In this document: positions 22,110 to 32,592 of the stretch, in pieces
Layout: every line of letters starts with the position of its first letter
Position numbering within the stretch: the first letter of the stretch is position 1
From: Sycon ciliatum
Lineage: Eukaryota; Porifera; Calcarea; Leucosolenida; Sycettidae
DNA: 64,000 bases
NCBI RefSeq assembly: GCF_964019385.1
Contig: NC_088650.1
Location: 28,877,489 to 28,941,488, forward strand
Reading direction: 5' to 3'
Program-made: the position numbers and the translations under genes
Notes under the pieces: generated by a model
The model's input: only the letters and a program-made list of their open reading frames with translations
Databases searched by the model: none
What the model was told of the DNA's origin: nothing

Positions 22110-22265
22110 TTTGTGTTTGGCAGTCGTCGTGTAAACATCTTCGATTGCTCTGTTGGTGAGTGAGACTTGGATTGCTTCTAGGGCAGCTCTTGAGCCACGG
22201 GAGACAAACTTGTGCCTGTTGTCTTTCTTGTTTCCTTTCTTCCGCCGGCCTGGTGCGGGATATGG
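22110..22265 (-). CDS. candidate isolated exon, lysine/arginine-rich, unknown
   Basis: Minus strand: GATTCCACAG acceptor and AAA|GTGAGG donor bound 156 nt (52 codons, phase 0 at both ends). It reads as a basic stretch (GRRKKGNKKDNRHKF) then SRGSRAALEAIQVSL. No partner exon was identified with confidence; the neighbouring 22411-22647 minus ORF is a possible one. Could be chance. Confidence 0.25.
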
Positions 22266-22710
22266 CTGTGGAATCGCATACAGGTGATAACAACGCAAGC
22301 AGTCATTCACTGTATTCAAACGGTGGTGTTTTGCTAGACCTGGTTGCGCTATGGCTTTCTCTGCACTGGTTAGTAACGGAATTCACTTTTTCTCGTAACC
22401 GAATGGAGTTTTAGTGCTGCCAAATCGTGCGAATTATTTGGGTGATCATATCCTCAATCTGCAGACAGCATGCATGCTGCTCATCAGCGCAGCACAAAGA
22501 ATGAGGCTGAACCTGATGGCAATGCAAAAATAAAGTTACCAAAGCCAGATTCACAACCAGGCCGGAAAGTAGCAAGTCAGTGAGCTCTGTGTAGATGTCC
22601 AATAAATTACCCTCTCTCCGAAACAAACAACTTTCTTCAGTTGACAACCCCCCCCCCCCCTTGGGCCTTACCTTCTCCGAAAAAAATTAATATCGAAGAA
22701 AGTGTCTGCT

Positions 22711-22872
22711 TATACAAAAGAGAAAGACCAAGGAACTACAAGTTACGCTATACTGTCCCACTAACACCACCAGTTACTAGACAATCAGCTCATGCGATAC
22801 CATTGCACGACACTGACACTGACGGGCAGTATAGCGTAACTTGTAGTTCCTTGGTCTTTCTCTTTTTGTATA
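22711..22872. mobile_element. hairpin MITE with about 50-bp arms
   Basis: The arms TATACAAAAGAGAAAGACCA... and ...TGGTCTTTCTCTTTTTGTATA mirror each other around a 60-base centre (caccaccagttactagacaa). An interrupted relative occupies 32071-32588 and serves as a before/after comparison for the insertions there. Confidence 0.85.
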
Positions 22873-22939
22873 CTGAATTCGACCTTGGCTCTCCATCTGA
22901 GTCCAAAGTGTCTGCTCCAAATATTATTGCAAAACAGGC

Positions 22940-23155
22940 ACTGTAAAGCATTAAACTTTCGCGGCGCGCAAAGTTTGCGTTTTCAAGAATTGGGCTGGTT
23001 CACGTTGAGAAACTTTGGCGATTTCATCTCTTCAGTTGGATCATGCACTGTCTATAATCAATTTTCAGAGCATTTAGCGGCGATTTACATTCGCGAATGT
23101 GCGATGATCGCGAAAATAGCGAAATTTAATCTTTAGCGAAAATTTTTTTCACTTA
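22940..23155. repeat. probable old MITE (cgcgaaa-rich)
   Basis: Degenerate inverted ends (CACTGTAAAGCATTAAACTTTCGCG / CGAAATTTAATCTTTAGCG...ACAGT). A similar unit lies at about 40978-41205. Weak. Confidence 0.35.
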
Positions 23156-23344
23156 ACAGTAGTATAATGTAGGTGCATTTGTTCCGTACTCCTTGTGAGT
23201 TTTGTGCCTTGTTGCCCTCGCTGACTGTATGATCTGGTTACTTTTATGGACAGTCAGGGCCCGTACAACTGTCCTCACAGAATACCCGGCGGACAAAACC
23301 CATAAATTATGCGCATGATTATGCGGGCGAAAACGGGCCATTAG

Positions 23345-23695
23345 TGAGGTTAAGTTTCACGTAAAAGTCTTACGTCCGTGAACTTTTAGGTCAAAAAGTG
23401 AAAAAACTCACGTAAAATTTGACGTGTTTTACGTGAGTTGACTGTCCCGCACGTAAGTTCATGACGTGAGTTTTTGGAAGTTTCGCTTGGTTATCCTGAC
23501 CGAATTTGTGTGAGTTTCCGGAATTTTATCGAGATTTATCAAGTTTGTTGGAAGATTTGATATTTGTGCGAACTAAACCCGAATCCTGCCAGGCAAAAAT
23601 TCACGTCACGTCGCACGTGCCTCTAAAAATTACACGTAACGTGAGATTTGCACCGCGTTTTGAAAAAGGGCAAAAACGTGTAACTTAACCTCTCT
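23345..23695. mobile_element. MITE, AGTGAGGTTAAGTTTCACG ends
   Basis: Ends gtGAGGTTAAGTTTCACG and CGTGTAACTTAACCTCtc mirror each other. The interior is filled with cacgtaa/ttacgtg words. No ORF of note. Confidence 0.6.
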
Positions 23696-23783
23696 AATAT
23701 GCGGCATTTGTGTGGGATTATGCGGCACATATGCCGGATTGTGCGGTCCTTATGCACGAGTTACTGTCACTAATACAACTTTA

Positions 23784-26121
23784 TTCTAGCTACAAGCGAG
23801 GGTCCCTGGTTCGAGTCCTGGTGGTGACGGTCAATTTTTTCTTCAGACTTTTCCCGTTTGTGTCTTTCCCTCAAACTAGTGAAGATTTTATGACTTGGGG
23901 CTCCCCGCGTGCTAGAGTGTACGTGAAGTGTGTGGGTACAGTGAGGGCTGCGTCCCACCCGCCTGTGTGGATCCAAAGGAAGTGTGAGTTATGAAGTCTG
24001 AAGAAAATGTTGAACAGTCTCTGCTGGGATGACGACTACACCATAGCTCAGTGGTTAGAGCATCGCTGGCTACAAGCGAGGGTCCCTGGTTCGAGTCCTG
24101 GTGGTGACGGTCAATTTTTTCTTCAGACTTTTCCCGTTTGTGTCTTTCCTTCAAACTAGTGAAGATTTTATGACTTGGGGCTCCCCGCGTGCTAGAGTGT
24201 ACGTGAAGTGTGTGAGTACAGTGAGGGCTGCGTCCCACCCGCCTGTGTGGATTCAAAGGAAGTGTGAGTTACGAAGTCTGAAGAAAATGTTGAACAGTCT
24301 CTGCTGGGATGACGACTACACCATAGCTCAGTGGTTAGAGCATCGCTAGCTAGAAGCGAGGGTCCCTGGTTCGAGTCCTGGTGGTGACAGTCAATTTTTT
24401 CTTCAGACTTTCCCCGTTTGTCTCTTTCCCTCAAACTAGTGAAGATTTTATGACTTGGGGCTCCCCGCGTGCTAGAGTGTACGTGAAGTGTGTGGGTACA
24501 GTGAGGGCTGCGTCCCACCCGCCTGTGTGGATTCAAAGGAAGTGTGAGTTACGAAGTCTGAAGAAAATGTTGAACAGTCTCTGCTGGGATGACGACTACA
24601 CTATAGCTCAGTGGTTAGAGCATCGCTGGCTACAAGCGACGGTCCCTGGTTCGAGTCCTGGTGGTGACGGTCAATGTTTTCTTCAGACTTTTCCCGTTTG
24701 TCTCTTTCCCTCAAACTAGTGAAGATTTTATGACTTGGGGCTCCACGCGTGCTAGAGTGTACGTGAAGTGTGTGGGTACAGTGAGGGCTGCGTCCCACCC
24801 GCCTGTGTGGATTCAAAGGAAGTGTGAGTTACGATATCTGAAGAAAATGTTGAACAGTCTCTGCTGGGATGACGACTACACCATAGCTCAGTGGTTAGAG
24901 CATCGCTAGCTACAAGCGAGGGTCCCTGGGTCGAGTCCTGGTGGTGACAGTCAATTTTTTCTTCAGACTTTCCCGTTTGTCTCTTTCCCTCAAACTAGTG
25001 AAGATTTTATGACTTGGGGCTCCCCGCGTGCTAGAGTGTACGTGAAGTGTGTGGGTACAGTGAGGGCTGCGTCCCACCCGCCTGTGCGGATTCAAAGGAA
25101 TTGTGAGTTACGAAGTCTGAAGAAAATGTTGAACAGTCTCTGCTGGGATGACGACTACACCATAGCTCAGTGGTTAGAGCATCGCTAGCTACAAGCGAGG
25201 GTCCCTGGTTCGAGTCCTGGTGGTGACAGTCAATTTTTTCTTCAGACTTTTCGCGTTTGTCTCTTTCCCTCAAACTAGTGAAGATTTTATGACTTGGGGC
25301 TCCCCGCGTGGTAGAGTGTACGTGAAGTGTGTGGGTACAGTGAGGGCTGCGTCCCACCCGCCTGTGTGGATTCACAGGAAGTGTGAGTTACGAAGTCTGA
25401 AGAAAATGTTGAACAGTCTCTGCTGGGATGACGACCACACCATAGCTCAGTGGTTAGAGCATCGCTGGCTACAAGCGAGGGTCCCTGGTTCGAGTCCTGG
25501 TGGTGACGGTCAATTTTTTCTTCAGACTTTTCCCGTTTGTCTCTTTCCCTCAAACTAGTGAAGATTTTATGACTTGGGGCTCCACGCGTGCTAGAGTGTA
25601 CGTGAAGTGTGTGGGTACAGTGAGGGCTGCATCCCACCCGCCTGTGTGGATTCAAAGGAAGTGTGAGTTACGAAGTCTGAAGAAAATGTTGAACAGTCTC
25701 TGCTGGGATGACGACTACACCATAGCTCAGTGGTTAGAGCATCGCTAGCTACAAGCGAGGGTCCCTGGTTCGAGTCCTGGTGGTGACAGTCAATTTTTTC
25801 TTCAGACTTTTCCCGTTTGTCTCTTTCCCTCAAACTAGTGAAGATTTTATGACTTGGGGCTCCCCGCGTGCTAGAGTGTACGTGAAGTGTGTGGGTACAG
25901 TGAGGGCTGCGTCCAACCCGCCTGTGTGGATTCACAGGAAGTGTGAGTTACGAAGTCTGAAGAAAATGTTGAACAGTCTCTGCTGGGATGACGACTACAC
26001 CATAGCTCAGTGGTTAGAGCATCGCTGGCTACAAGCGAGGGTCCCTGGTTCGAGTCCTGGTGGTGACGGTCAATTTTTTCTTCAGACTTTTCCCGTTTGT
26101 CTCTTTGCCTCAAACTTGTGA
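23784..26121 (+). repeat. tandem array of a tRNA-derived 280-bp SINE-like unit (about 8.3 copies)
   Basis: A 280-bp unit is repeated head to tail. Each complete unit has a pol III A box (TAGCTCAGTGG at 24044, 24324, 24604, 24884, 25163, 25443, 25723, 26003) and, 44 bases on, a B box (GGTTCGAGTCC; nine, from 23808 to 26047). D, anticodon and T stems can be drawn (TCGCT/AGCGA; CCTGG/CCTGG with one mismatch), but the acceptor stem pairs only 5 of 7. The rest is a constant 200-bp body. A diverged single copy at 44641-44742 shows that the unit also exists as a dispersed SINE. Two subtypes alternate along the array. The long ORFs here are by-products of the repeat. Confidence 0.9.
24037..24110 (+). 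ncRNA. tRNA-like promoter head of one array unit (representative)
   Basis: D arm GCTC-loop-GAGC, anticodon arm TCGCT-GGCTACA-AGCGA, T arm CCTGG-TTCGAGT-CCTGG. The anticodon loop lacks U33 and the acceptor stem is imperfect, so I read it as a tRNA-derived pol III promoter rather than a functional tRNA. The other units carry the same element at the A/B-box positions listed for the array. Confidence 0.6.
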
Positions 26122-26414
26122 AAATACACATTTAGTGTACAGTTTCATTAAAGTTTACAACTTTGCCGTACAAACTCACGGATCGGTATGACTTTGAAGT
26201 ACATTTTCAACATCATGTACTATTTTCTTGTACATTTCCATGGCTAATGCGGGTTTTATAGAAAATCTCTCGAAAATGAGGAATCGTGGTGTCCAGTGGG
26301 GACAGGTAAAAATATTGTGTTATTCCTTTTTTTCCTTTTAACCCGCAAAAAAACGTTTGCTATTTAGACAAAATGATGTTCTTAAGATTGTATTTTAAAA
26401 TGCATGTTCATGTA

Positions 26415-27237
26415 CTTCCTCCGCGTCATTAAAATTGTCGCTTCGCACATCGCAATATTTGAGACTTGGCTCGTCTTAGTCAGACTGTCGGAATCGCTGT
26501 GTTTTGTGTTCGAACACTGGTGCGACCCTTCCTGCGCGATGTCTACTTGTCACTGAAGCCGTGGTGGTCTCGGACTTTGTCGGAGCTCTCTTCCGCACCA
26601 AGCAAATTCATCGCGCTCCGCACTATTCCGCCCCAGAGCGCATTTCGTTTTCTGGAGTTCGTGCCGTCCCACATCGTTCGCGCGGGCATTTATCAAGACT
26701 GCAAGTTCGGGTATAAGAATCCTGGTATCCCTCCTGAATACGAAATGCTGAAGTTGACGATGGCAAGAACAAAGCGGATTCAAATTCCTAAAATGCGCTA
26801 CTTGTGGCGCATGTTGCTGCGAAGGTATCAGGTCTGAAAACACCAACAAAATCAGCAAAGCGCTTGTCGAGGAAAGAAGGTGCGAAACTGCTTACCCTAT
26901 CCCGCTGGAAGTTCGTTACAGTGTACTTGAAAAATGCTAACTTGCCTTCATCGCCTGCCACCTGGAGGCATGGATCCCTTGAAAACGAAGTTTCTTGACC
27001 TGAATTTGACCGCGCGTCTTGTTAAGCGTATTGTTGAGTGCTGAAGGGTCTGCCTCAAACTCTGATGAATACGTCGACCTTAGCTGCAAGTGAGCGAAGC
27101 GGGGGGCCACAAACTAAAGCTTGGTCCGTCGACAATGCTCTGCCTCAATTTCTAGCTGATTTCTTTGCCCTTCGAGTGGACAAAATAAATTCGAAAACTC
27201 GCTCTGGGAAGCTACAATTTTAATGACGCGGAGGAAG
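26415..27237. mobile_element. TA-flanked 823-bp TIR element
   Basis: Perfect inverted ends CTTCCTCCGCGTCATTAAAA / mirror, each next to TA. The interior has a 123-residue plus ORF (26466-26837; NPGIPPEYEMLKLTMARTKR) and a basic 64-residue ORF (26804-26998) with no recognised domain. A mariner-like, probably non-autonomous or decayed element. Confidence 0.8.
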
Positions 27238-27832
27238 TAAGCGACAACACAGTGGCAGGACCCATCCCGGCTGCCATCCGTACTGTATGCAGCACAAACT
27301 GTTTTATCTCTCTTGTCCGCACCCACACTCCTACGAACCCGTATGAGCCCTCTCGATTCCTTCCACGTGTTGTCATAGATCAGACCCACGTCTGGAGCGC
27401 TGAATAGGGAGTGTAATTACGTATTTTTTTGTATTGTATTTTACTTGGGCATTCTGATTCTGAACAGACCCTAAGGTCTTCTTACAGATTGCCCAAGATG
27501 AAATAACGTATGAAGATCCGTATGTCGTACGCGCTGGGGAGGGAGGGCAACCTTCATACTTGAATCTCTCTACGGATTTCCGTAGGAATGCTGTTTCCTA
27601 CGTTGGGTCCTCCGTTGGACTTTTTGAAATATTTTCGCACTTTCCGGATTTATCCATGGCAACGTCCAGGTACACACCATGTCGAAAACAAAATGGAAAA
27701 CGCGGTTTCAGTTCGTCGCGCATGCGGTTGACGCATGCAGCCAACCTGTCTCCAAAGCAACAAAGCATGCTTAGCAGTTGTGGATTTTTACATATGAAAA
27801 TTATGGTTGCAAGTGCCATTCCATATGTTTTC

Positions 27833-27857
27833 TCTCTCTATCTTTCTCCCTTTCTCT

Positions 27858-27943
<86 letters not shown>
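27833..27943. repeat. (CT)n microsatellite
   Basis: About 110 bp of almost pure CT. The serine/leucine-rich ORFs across it are artefacts of the repeat. Confidence 0.95.
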
Positions 27944-27946
<3 letters not shown>

Positions 27947-27999
27947 AACCGCAGATTGGATTGGCCCTGCTGGCTATTCTTCAGCCTGCTTACTCAAGT

Positions 28000-28440
28000 A
28001 TGTTGTTGTTGTTATTGTTGTTTCTTTATTTTAATTCACCATATGAACGGGCAAGGCTGCTTTCTCACCGGGGCTTTTTTGCAAAATGGTTGTAGTATTC
28101 TAGGGACTTATACAGTGGGGAGTCTTTACAGCGATCAGTTCTGGTGGGTGGGAGGTGCCAAGTGCGTGCGTGTCGAAGGCTATACTGGGCCGTCATTTGA
28201 GCGGGGGTGTTGAGCATGCGTATGTGTTGTGGGGCATATTGGTATTTTATGGAGTGAGCAAGAAGGGTGAGCTACACTTTGCGGTGAGAGAACATTGTCG
28301 GCCATTTGAGCCGATCGAGCAGTGTTGAATGATTCAGAGGAGTGTAGAGGGGAGACGGAGGCAAATTCTGGCCGCCTTGCGCTGGATTCGCTCAAGACGG
28401 TCAAGGGCTGTGATTGAGAGCGGGGTGACAGCAATGCATG
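28000..28440 (-). mobile_element. LINE 3' remnant
   Basis: Minus-strand translation from about 28420 gives DRLERIQRKAARICLRLP, the RT C-terminal signature also seen at 19800. Downstream the frame decays. It ends in AATAAAG and an (AAC/AAT) tail at about 28000-28025. Confidence 0.65.
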
Positions 28441-28454
28441 CATATTATAGGCAG

Positions 28455-28474
28455 GATATAATTATGTTGTTGTT

Positions 28475-28528
<54 letters not shown>

Positions 28529-28735
28529 GCTGTTGTTGTATACTTATTCATAGTGGGAATCAAAACAAGCATACGACTAATAAAAATGGACCCACTGGGT
28601 TCAGTCAGGGAAGTAAACTTCCTGAAAAGAGAACACAATGCCAGACCCACCAGGACTCGAACCCGGGACCTTGCTTGTAATGAGCAATGCTCTAACCATC
28701 TGAGTTATGGGATCAGGCTGAACCTAGACAGCGCT
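28455..28735 (-). mobile_element. tRNA-derived SINE with (AAC)n tail
   Basis: Minus strand: A box TAACTCAGATGG (28696-28707), B box GGTTCGAGTCC (28653-28663), anticodon arm TTGCT-CATTACA-AGCAA. A body of about 100 bp is followed by a long (AAC)n tail (28464-28541 on the plus strand as GTT repeats). Its head resembles the units of the 23.8-26.1 kb array, but the body differs. Confidence 0.75.
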
Positions 28736-29367
28736 GACAAGTTTCTCACTCAAAAGGCAGCTCAGAACATGTGCCACACATTCTGATCGCACTTGGGTCT
28801 TTTTCCTCTCCGAGGGGACCAAAAACGGGACCCACAGGGAATGCAATTTAAAATTTAGTTGTTGTTGTTGGGTTGTCTTCTGGCTATTGGTATAATCATG
28901 TCACTCTAATACTAGTACCAACGAAATTTAGACATGCTACAATACAAAATTGGACACATTGTACTGTAAAGTACCGTTGATCCGCCCCCTGTCGATTTTC
29001 TACTTGTGAAGCGACTTTGGCATATACAGTCAACTAATTACTTTGCGAATAACAACATTTGGCGGGTCATCAGAAAATTGTTATTTTGAAATCCGACCAC
29101 AGGCCCTGCAGCTTTACTTCGCTCTATATCTACCTTTGGCCTTTGAAAGTACTATAACACTTAGAGACAGCCAACAGGCCCCCCAGCATTCTCCTTATAT
29201 GGTAGGTCGTCTGTACCTGTTTTCATTCCGCTCTGTAAGGAGCAATGAGGGCTCCCCCTGTAAGAAGAAGGCAACGTCTGGAGGGACTTCCTTATTAACT
29301 AGAGAAGACGGACATAGCGTCTTGCGCACACGTTTTGGGGCTCTGCTTGCATCATCAATGTTGGATG
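28736..29367. other. no host gene; repeat fragments
   Basis: Contains a short GTT run (28858-28870), a truncated copy of the CCGTAAAGTACCG MITE (28965-29036) and, at 29245-29290, the LINE-tail motif 'agaagaaggcaacgtctgg' that closes the LINE at 19990. Confidence 0.5.
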
Positions 29368-29655
29368 TTGACAGCATGTTACAAGGCCGCTGGCGGAGGA
29401 CCACTGTGTTTGGAAACAGTGACCTTACTACTTGTACAACCATCCATGGTTGGCAGAGCCCCGGTCTTGCGCCCATTTTGAACTGAATGGGTATTATTAG
29501 CCCTGGTTCTGGGCCTCACTATACTGGGGGAGTTGATTTAGTCTTCTCGTTTTTGCTAGTGTACTGTCAGCCCGGAGCTCTGCCAACCGTGGATGGCTGT
29601 AGCAAGGTCACTGTTTCCGAACACGGTGGTCCTTCACCTTGTAATGTGCTGTCAA
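29368..29655. mobile_element. foldback MITE, TTGACAGCATGTTACAAGG ends
   Basis: Two inverted arms of about 95 bp sharing 'cactgtgtt.ggaaacagtgaccttact' and 'ggttggcagagccccgg'. Single arms or short versions recur at 43152-43305, 43931-43990 and 54174-54225. Confidence 0.75.
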
Positions 29656-29754
29656 CCAACAATATGTGTTCAACAAAGCAAGGTTTATCTACAACTTGTG
29701 ACAACATCACACTAGAACGTAGCGAAACTCTGATTCAGGTCTGTGAGTGGGAAA

Positions 29755-29969
29755 GAGAGAGGTTCTGCGAAATGAAAATGCACACAAACTTTCGCTCTAC
29801 GAAACTTCGCACGGAACTTGCAGGGAACGCGAAATAAACTGTCGTGGGAAGTTTCGTGAGATTGGGTCATGGCATACGTGCACTCAGTGCGTGCAAATTA
29901 TAAAAATGAGCAAAGTTCGTGCGAAAATTCGTACATATTTTCGCAAGGCCTGTTTCATTTTGCAGAGCT
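29755..29969. mobile_element. diverged MITE of the GAGAGGTTCTGC family
   Basis: Starts GAGAGAGGTTCTGCGAAATGAA and ends TTTCATTTTGCAGAG. The interior cgaaa/tttcg words match 6755-7024. Confidence 0.55.
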
Positions 29970-30363
29970 GCCAAGTTTGGTTTTTCTGTGAATACCAGAC
30001 CATCCTTCCCTACGGTAATTGCCCAGGCTATTCTCATAGTCAAAGCTACCACTGAACTTGAAAAATGCAATAATATCAACAAGAGTGGGTTAAACCCGCG
30101 AGGCTATTACCGTGCGTAGTCTGTTGGCTTGACGACAGCTCTTCTCTTGTTTTCTTGTATTGTTTTGTACACAGAGTTTGAACTAAATCGAATTCCTTCA
30201 CGTACATGCTTTGGACAAACCGTCCTTAGTATAAACGTGGCTTATATGATCAGTTGCATCAGTAAGTGATATTAAAACAGCTTAGCACATACCTTTTTGG
30301 CTACATTTCGTTATTGGCTGCACTACAGTGGTAGTAGCTCGGCAGTGTACAGTGTACCAGAGT

Positions 30364-31858
30364 CAGGGGCGTAGGCGGGGTTTTGGAGGTGGTACGACCA
30401 AAGGTCGGCGCGGCCAAAGGTCGGCGCGGCCAAAGGCCGTTTTGGAGGGGGGGGTCCGGGGGACGTCCCCGGGAAATTTTTGTAAAAAAGACACAAAATC
30501 CTGCGTTCTGGGAACTTCTGGCACACTTCTGGCACAGTTTATAAGGCCATCATTTTTTATATCTATGTTTCACGTCAGTTCAACTTCCAGAATCATATGC
30601 GAGAGGTGGAAAAAATAAAAAATTGCAAAATAATAAAAAAGGCTCATCAGAGGTGTATAGCTACTGTACATAGCACAATAGCTCGTGCATGGTGTATATT
30701 CGAAAGAAAAATCGTACATCGAAGCACAAAATCTGGGTTATCAGCATGAGTAAATACATGTATTCACTTTAGATAGAGGAGACAACCGTTCGTGCCCATG
30801 CTTCGCTGGATTATTGGTAAATGTACTCAGACTTAGTGCAAAGTGCAAAGAGCTCCGGAACGACGCATCCTCTCAGCTTGAGGCGATCGATGCGGTCTGG
30901 TGGCTCATAGAATATTGCTCGCATGCAGATGCCGAACAAACGATTTACCAACGCTGGCATCGAGGCCATTTCTGAATTCCAGCTTCGCCGTATGCAACCA
31001 GTCCACACTGAGGTTACGTTTGGTTGGTCACATTCCCAAATGGGAATCACTTGGAATCACTCGGAATCATTCTCGCTCGTTTGGTTGGTCCAAAAAGTGC
31101 GTTAGGTTGGTCACATTCCACATGATTCCAGAATGGGAATCGCTGAGAATGATTCTTTTTGGAGAATGATCATTCCACCTCACATGCTGGAATGAGCATT
31201 CTCATTCCGGAATCAAAAATGATAATGGCTGCGATGAGCCAAACAATGTAGCAACAGGTTCAAGTGCCTCAAATCATGCACTCAGAAGTACCTTGACTTT
31301 CTCAAGGAAACTAGAGTCGGGTAAAAGAAAAGACAGCCGCCGTTCCACAACGACATCATGGAATTGCTATGTCAAGTGATTCCTAATTGATTCTGGCGCG
31401 TTAGTTTGGTCAGGTGATTCTTGCCGATTCCCATTCCAGAATGGTTCTCATTTACATTCTGAAAATGCCCAACCAAACGCAACCTGAGTGATGACTTGCG
31501 CGATCGTACACTCACTGTGCACGTTCGATTTTTTTTATCCGAAAAAAATCAAAACGTATGCGTGCGGACGACGCGAAACGTAGATATAAAAAATGATGGC
31601 CTAAAGTCCTAGCATTATTTCACGATCAGAAGAGACGTGCATGGACATGCACAAATGCATGAACATGCACAGATGCATGGGCATGGCAGATCTACGAGTA
31701 TGATCGTACGAGTCTAGAAAAAGGACAAAGTCTGATGCGCATATGCATCGATGGATCCTGATTTTTTTATTATGGCTTTGCACGTTCCGGACGGACCACA
31801 CTTTTCGAAAAGTGGTACGGCCATGGTCGTACCAGTCGTAGCGGGTGCTACGCCCCTG
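30364..31858. mobile_element. TIR element with 5-bp duplication AGAGT
   Basis: Ends CAGGGGCGTAG and CTACGCCCCTG, with AGAGT directly before (30359-30363) and after (31859-31863). Sub-terminal 'gtggtacgacc' is mirrored by 'ggtcgtacca'. The 1.5-kb interior has no intact transposase and contains a younger MITE (31012-31484). The ends are hAT-like, but the visible duplication is 5 bp rather than 8, so superfamily is open. Confidence 0.75.
31012..31484. mobile_element. MITE with TGA duplication nested in the AGAGT element
   Basis: Ends GGTTACGTTTGGTTGG / CCAACCAAACGCAACC, flanked by TGA on both sides. It is filled with gaatcatt/aatgattc words. The ends resemble the MITE at 3915-4307 (CGTTTGGTTGG). 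Confidence 0.8.
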
Positions 31859-32070
31859 AGAGTTTGCTATTGTGTTCTATAATTCAGTTTTATCGGGTAT
31901 TTTTTCAGAACTTCTGAAGATTGTCTACTCGCTGCAGCAGAGAACAAAAATGATGAAATGTAAACAAACCGTGATGTGTAGGAGGGATAGCTGAAAATGT
32001 GACTACAATATGGCAGGAATTGATGGACGATAATAGATATGAAAATGGTAAGAAAATGATGAGATTTGTA

Positions 32071-32588
32071 GAAGAGAAAAAGGACCAAGGAACTACAAGT
32101 TGCGCTATAATGTCCATTAAGGCCAAGTAAAAAAATTGATTGTTTTATCGTCCGCGCCCGCCCAAATGTTCACCCTCCCCGCACGAATTATTTTAGTTTT
32201 TAGTACTGGTAAATGTACTGTATGCACTGCGGTCTACAGCCTCTAATAAGCATGGCCGTAGATTTTCGAAGGTCAAGTCCACAGACTGAACCATAACTTA
32301 GTTGCCGTGGGCTTGAAAAGTGAAACTGATCATAAGCTGCCTGATTTTCTTCGGTTTTTCTGCGTAACGTTGATTGTTCCACTTTCCATTAATCCTCTGG
32401 GGTTGCGAACACCTAGTACCTGCCCTACAGCCATAAATGCACAATACAAAAAAATTAAAAACCTCCCGTCCGCCCCGATTTCTCGGGAAAATCTGACGAA
32501 ACAATCAATATATTTTACATGGCCTAACACCACCAGTTTCTAAACAATCAGCTCATGCGATAACATTGCACGGCACTGACCGACGGTA
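32071..32588. mobile_element. hairpin MITE copy interrupted by two insertions
   Basis: The flanks match the intact hairpin MITE at 22711-22872 (ggaccaaggaactacaagtt... / caccaccag...aacaatcagctcatgcgat). The match is broken by 32121-32524 and then by the piggyBac element from 32593. Confidence 0.75.
32121..32524. mobile_element. MITE with TAA duplication nested in the hairpin MITE
   Basis: Inverted ends GGCCAAGTAAAAAAATTGATTG and its near-mirror, flanked by TAA. The uninterrupted relative has a single TAA at the matching point (22763-22768, ccactaacacc), which confirms the duplication. Confidence 0.8.
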
Positions 32589-32592
32589 TTAA

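Noticed and set aside
23912-25935. Repeated 112-122 residue ORFs on both strands of the array
   Set aside because: They simply follow the 280-bp repeat. The frames exist on both strands and lack starts or signals of their own.
23784-26121. Cluster of genuine tRNA genes, possibly with a CUA (amber-reading) anticodon
   Set aside because: The anticodon loop lacks U33, the acceptor stem pairs poorly, the B box varies, and a dispersed copy carries the non-tRNA body. A tRNA-derived SINE explains it better.
27560-28213. Serine/leucine-rich ORF on the plus strand
   Set aside because: Its central third is the (CT)n microsatellite and the rest overlaps a LINE remnant on the other strand.
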